Positions 19,491-21,635 of a DNA stretch of 21,635 nt are shown here, in pieces (within the stretch, counting starts at the first letter, position 1; the number at the start of each line of letters is the position of its first letter). The DNA is from Hennigella sp045599065 (GTDB lineage Bacteria; Bacillota_I; Bacilli_A; Mycoplasmatales; Mycoplasmoidaceae). Location of the stretch: the NCBI GenBank assembly GCA_045599065.1, contig JAZRVJ010000022.1, forward strand, positions 1-21,635, given 5' to 3'. The position numbers were made by a program, and so were the translations under genes. The notes beneath the pieces are model-generated. The model saw nothing but the letters and a program-made list of their open reading frames with translations, was not told where the DNA came from and made no database searches.

Positions 19491-20209
19491 TGCAATTAAT
19501 TATTGGAAAAAAAGCAATATTAGATGCTATTAACAATAAAACGTTGTTAAAAGCAACTATTAGCGATAAAGACAAAGTTTTCTTCACTAAAGTAAAAAAC
19601 TATTTGAAAGATGTTAAAGTTTGCAACGATAAATCATTCTACGATAATGTTGCAAAAGGTGCTAATCATCAATTTGCTATTGGTTATGTTGATGAAATCA
19701 AAACAGAGGATTTGAATACATTCTTTCAAGGTGTAGCTAATCAATCATCTTCAATTGTATTAATGCTTGATGGCGTAGAAGATCCACAAAACTTTGGTGC
19801 AATCATTAGATCTGCTGAGTCAATTGGTGTAGATGCGATTATCTACAAAAAAGATAATCAATGCCAAATTACACCTGCAGTAATTAAAACATCAGCAGGT
19901 GCTATATCTAATGTTAAAATGCTAAAAGTAACTAATTTAAATGACACTATAAAAAAACTAAAAGAACATGGTTATTGAATTTATGCAAGTTGTTTAGATG
20001 CAACAGCTCATAAACTTAATGATATTAAGTTCTCTGGTAAAGTTGTTATCATTGTTGGTAATGAAAACAAAGGTATCTCGCCGCTTGTTATAAAAAATTC
20101 TGATTTCAAAGTTTACATTGAATCAAAAGGAAAAACACAATCGCTTAATGTGTCTGCAGCGACAGCTATCTTGCTTTATAAGATAAAATCTTGTCTAGAC
20201 AAAAAATAA
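19490..20209 (+). CDS. rlmB: TrmH/SpoU-family RNA 2'-O-methyltransferase, probable 23S rRNA Gm2251 methylase RlmB
   Basis: SPOUT-fold methyltransferase of 239 residues. The N-terminal substrate-binding domain (about 1-75) opens with LIIGKKAILDAI, typical of RlmB. The three SpoU motifs follow: EDPQNFGAIIRSAE (97-110; Asn101, Arg107), IIVGNENKGIS (187-197, cofactor loop with Glu192), and SLNVSAATAILLY (218-230, Asn220). The start overlaps the cysS stop by one base and is preceded by AAGGA (19477-19481) at 8-nt spacing. The cysS-rlmB order recalls Firmicutes, where the mini-III RNase gene lies between them; that gene is absent here. The adjacent TrmH subfamilies modify other RNAs, so the exact rRNA target is inferred from the N-domain and context. 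It ends at a bidirectional terminator. Confidence 0.9.
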
Positions 20210-20230
20210 AAGACCTTATGGTCTTTTTTT
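20208..20230. terminator. Bidirectional terminator between rlmB and the exchanger gene
   Basis: An 8-bp stem, AAAAGACC (20208-20215) with GGTCTTTT (20220-20227), loop TTAT, followed by T to 20230. Read in reverse, the same stem is followed by TTTTATTTTTT. The rlmB stop (20207-20209) and the exchanger stop (20231-20229) are both at its edges, so the two convergent genes share it. Confidence 0.88.
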
Positions 20231-21374
20231 ATTGTGGGGTCACAAACCCTAATATTAAATAGATGACGTATGTCAGTATAACAAACGAAAGCATAACACT
20301 GTTTATTGAAATGGCTTGCTTCTTAGTCAAGTATTGCTTAATACTTTGAGAGTTGACAACAAGATAAATAATTAGGAAAATTATTTCAATCAAGAATAGT
20401 GTTAATTCGACACCAGTAGCAGCATCTAGACTATACATATGTCCAGGATTTGATGGATTGAACATAATTGCATAAACAATGTTACAAACAAATAATATTG
20501 TTAAGTTAAATCCACAGCTACCAGCCATTGAATCAATACACATGTTGTATTCTTTATCCATAGCCAAACTAATTAAACTAATTAGTTCAGGCAAAGACGT
20601 AGCAACACCTAAAAGCAAGGATCTGCCAAATGTAGGTGGAATTTCTCAATGAACAATTAGTCCATCACAACTAGCAGCTAGAATAACTGAACATCCTGTT
20701 AAAAGGAGAGCAAACAACACAAACAATGTAATTATTGCTCATAGAGGTAATTTATCAAATCATAATCTCTTAGATTTTTGTTCAGTTGGCAAAACAACTT
20801 GAGCTTCAGCGCCCTTTAATACAACTGCTTTTGGTTTAACTCTAGATCCAAATAGCATAAAGAAAACTGAGGCAGCATAGCTGAATAAAATAAATATACT
20901 GAATAAGTTAAATCCATGTCAAACAACTGGACTTCCGCTTTCATAGATTATTCCACCATTGTCAAATATACCTGCTAATAAGCAGAAAACAGTTCCTAAA
21001 CCGACAAAAGCAATAGTGAATGTGTTAACTTGGTTAACTTCACGTCTAACAAAGATAGCAACACATGATATTAGGACAATTCCTAAAATGAATAGACAAA
21101 ACATGTCTGATCCAACAGCATCACCAAATATACCACAAGAACTATATGTGCCTTTGGCATATTCAGTTACAGCTTGTATTCCTGTTATTAATTCAGGTAT
21201 AGATGTAATAACACCTAATAAGATACCACCAACTATTCCATCAGATAACTTAGCTTTTAGTTTAAGACAAACTGCTGACTTAGTCATAGCTGTAGCCAAA
21301 ACAGCAGCAACAACTGCTCCAATTAAAAAAATTGATATAGCTGCAGGGAAATTTGTCTCAAAAAAGTGTATCAT
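20229..21374 (-). CDS. CaCA-family cation exchanger (Na+/Ca2+ exchanger-like), copy 1
   Basis: Predicted cation antiporter of 381 residues with about ten membrane segments in two inverted halves joined by a charged cytoplasmic loop (about 175-205, SRVKPKAVVLKG through EQKSKR). Each half has an alpha repeat: GVITSIPELITG (Glu61) followed by GDAVGSDMFC in the first, and GVATSLPELISL (Glu263) followed by DSMAGSCGFN in the second. The GxxTSxPE motif and its duplication are the CaCA signature. Most members have GNxxGSNxF(N/D) in these repeats; here the first has Asp85, Asp90 and Cys93 and the second Cys287 and Asn290, so ion selectivity may differ. Start ATG 21374 is the only one available downstream of an in-frame stop; it lacks a Shine-Dalgarno. 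A second paralogue ends 38 bp upstream. I call the family firmly, the transported ions not. Confidence 0.85.
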
Positions 21375-21387
21375 TGTTAATTCATAT

Positions 21388-21393
21388 ATTATA
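21388..21393 (-). promoter_or_regulatory. Possible -10 box of exchanger copy 1
   Basis: TATAAT on the minus strand lies 13 nt before the ATG at 21374, so a transcript would have a leader of about 7 nt and no Shine-Dalgarno. It sits in the 38-bp gap after the paralogue's stop; read-through from that gene is the alternative. Confidence 0.45.
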
Positions 21394-21412
21394 TTTTTTT
21401 AATTGAAAATAT

Positions 21413-21635
21413 TTACCTATTATTTAGAAAACTTATTACTATATATGCTATATAGGCAAGCGATGCTAAAGATAAAATTGAAATATTACATCCTAATATT
21501 TGCTTTTTAGTCATTCTAATTTTGATTTGTTTTGTGTTCAAAATAAAGTAAATTGCACAAAGTGCAATGATTGCAAAGCACGTAATTAATTGTGATATAG
21601 TTTGGAAGTTGAAATCATACATCGGTCCTTGTCTT
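21413..21635 (-). CDS. CaCA-family exchanger paralogue, C-terminal end only (cut by window)
   Basis: The frame is open from the right edge of the window to TAA at 21415-21413 (73 full codons). The visible part holds two hydrophobic segments (ITCFAIIALCAIYFIL and a second starting ISILSLASLAYIAYIV). It aligns without gaps to the C-terminus of the neighbouring exchanger: MYDFNFQT with MYSLDAAT, YFILNTKQIKIRMTKKQ with YLVVNSQSIKQYLTKKQ, and AYIAYIVISF with TYVIYLILGF. A Met at 21622 could be read as the start of a 69-residue protein, but the upstream codons remain open and the matching Met in copy 1 is internal, so this is the tail of a longer gene. The alpha repeats lie outside the window. It is probably a tandem duplicate. 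Confidence 0.8.
   Translation of the reverse strand, partial: RQGPMYDFNFQTISQLITCFAIIALCAIYFILNTKQIKIRMTKKQILGCNISILSLASLAYIAYIVISFLNNR

Noticed and set aside
20959..21402. Open frame of 147 codons on the + strand opposite the exchanger
   Set aside because: It is Pro/Thr/Ile-rich as expected for the complement of a membrane protein gene; the minus-strand frame has the CaCA motifs.
1..21635. CRISPR arrays, insertion sequences, phage genes, rRNA genes or a replication origin
   Set aside because: No direct-repeat array, transposase, terminal inverted repeats, phage proteins, rRNA sequence or DnaA-box cluster was seen.

Overview
The window is from a mycoplasma-type mollicute. It is AT-rich and tightly packed, and TGA is read as tryptophan throughout. 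TGA stands at the invariant Trp of the CysRS zinc region (GRPGWHTECC) and at the conserved Trp near the RpoC N-terminus. With standard stop codons nearly every gene here would appear broken; with TGA = Trp each is one open frame. The exact genus cannot be fixed from gene content alone, but the layout suits the Mycoplasma hominis/synoviae side of the group (inference).

Layout, left to right. (1) The + strand smc (5' end cut by the window) and ftsY are 2 bp apart and end at a bidirectional terminator. (2) The convergent - strand gene is a surface lipoprotein with BspA-type leucine-rich repeats and its own promoter. (3) A - strand block runs rpoB, rpoC, rplM, rpsI and ends at a strong hairpin: the two large RNA polymerase subunits plus ribosomal proteins L13 and S9. 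(4) Divergent from rpoB is a tRNA-Gly(GCC) with its own promoter and terminator. (5) Next on + come a 524-residue polytopic membrane protein of unknown function, then ligA, cysS and rlmB. cysS and rlmB overlap by one base. (6) A second bidirectional terminator separates rlmB from two - strand paralogues of the CaCA (Na+/Ca2+ exchanger-like) family, the second cut by the window edge.

Most of this is core information processing: chromosome organisation (SMC), membrane targeting (FtsY), transcription (RpoB/RpoC), translation (L13, S9, tRNA-Gly, CysRS, RlmB) and DNA ligation (LigA). The accessory content is the lipoprotein, the unknown membrane protein and the exchanger pair.

I do not see a clearly new biological system. 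The points most worth a second look are a coupled change in tRNA-Gly at the normal G19-C56 tertiary pair (A19-U56), several genes whose -10 box sits so close to the ATG that the mRNA should be leaderless, an intrinsic Asn at the rifampicin-resistance position of RpoB, terminators that contain stop codons or overlap promoters, and atypical ion-site residues in the tandem exchangers.
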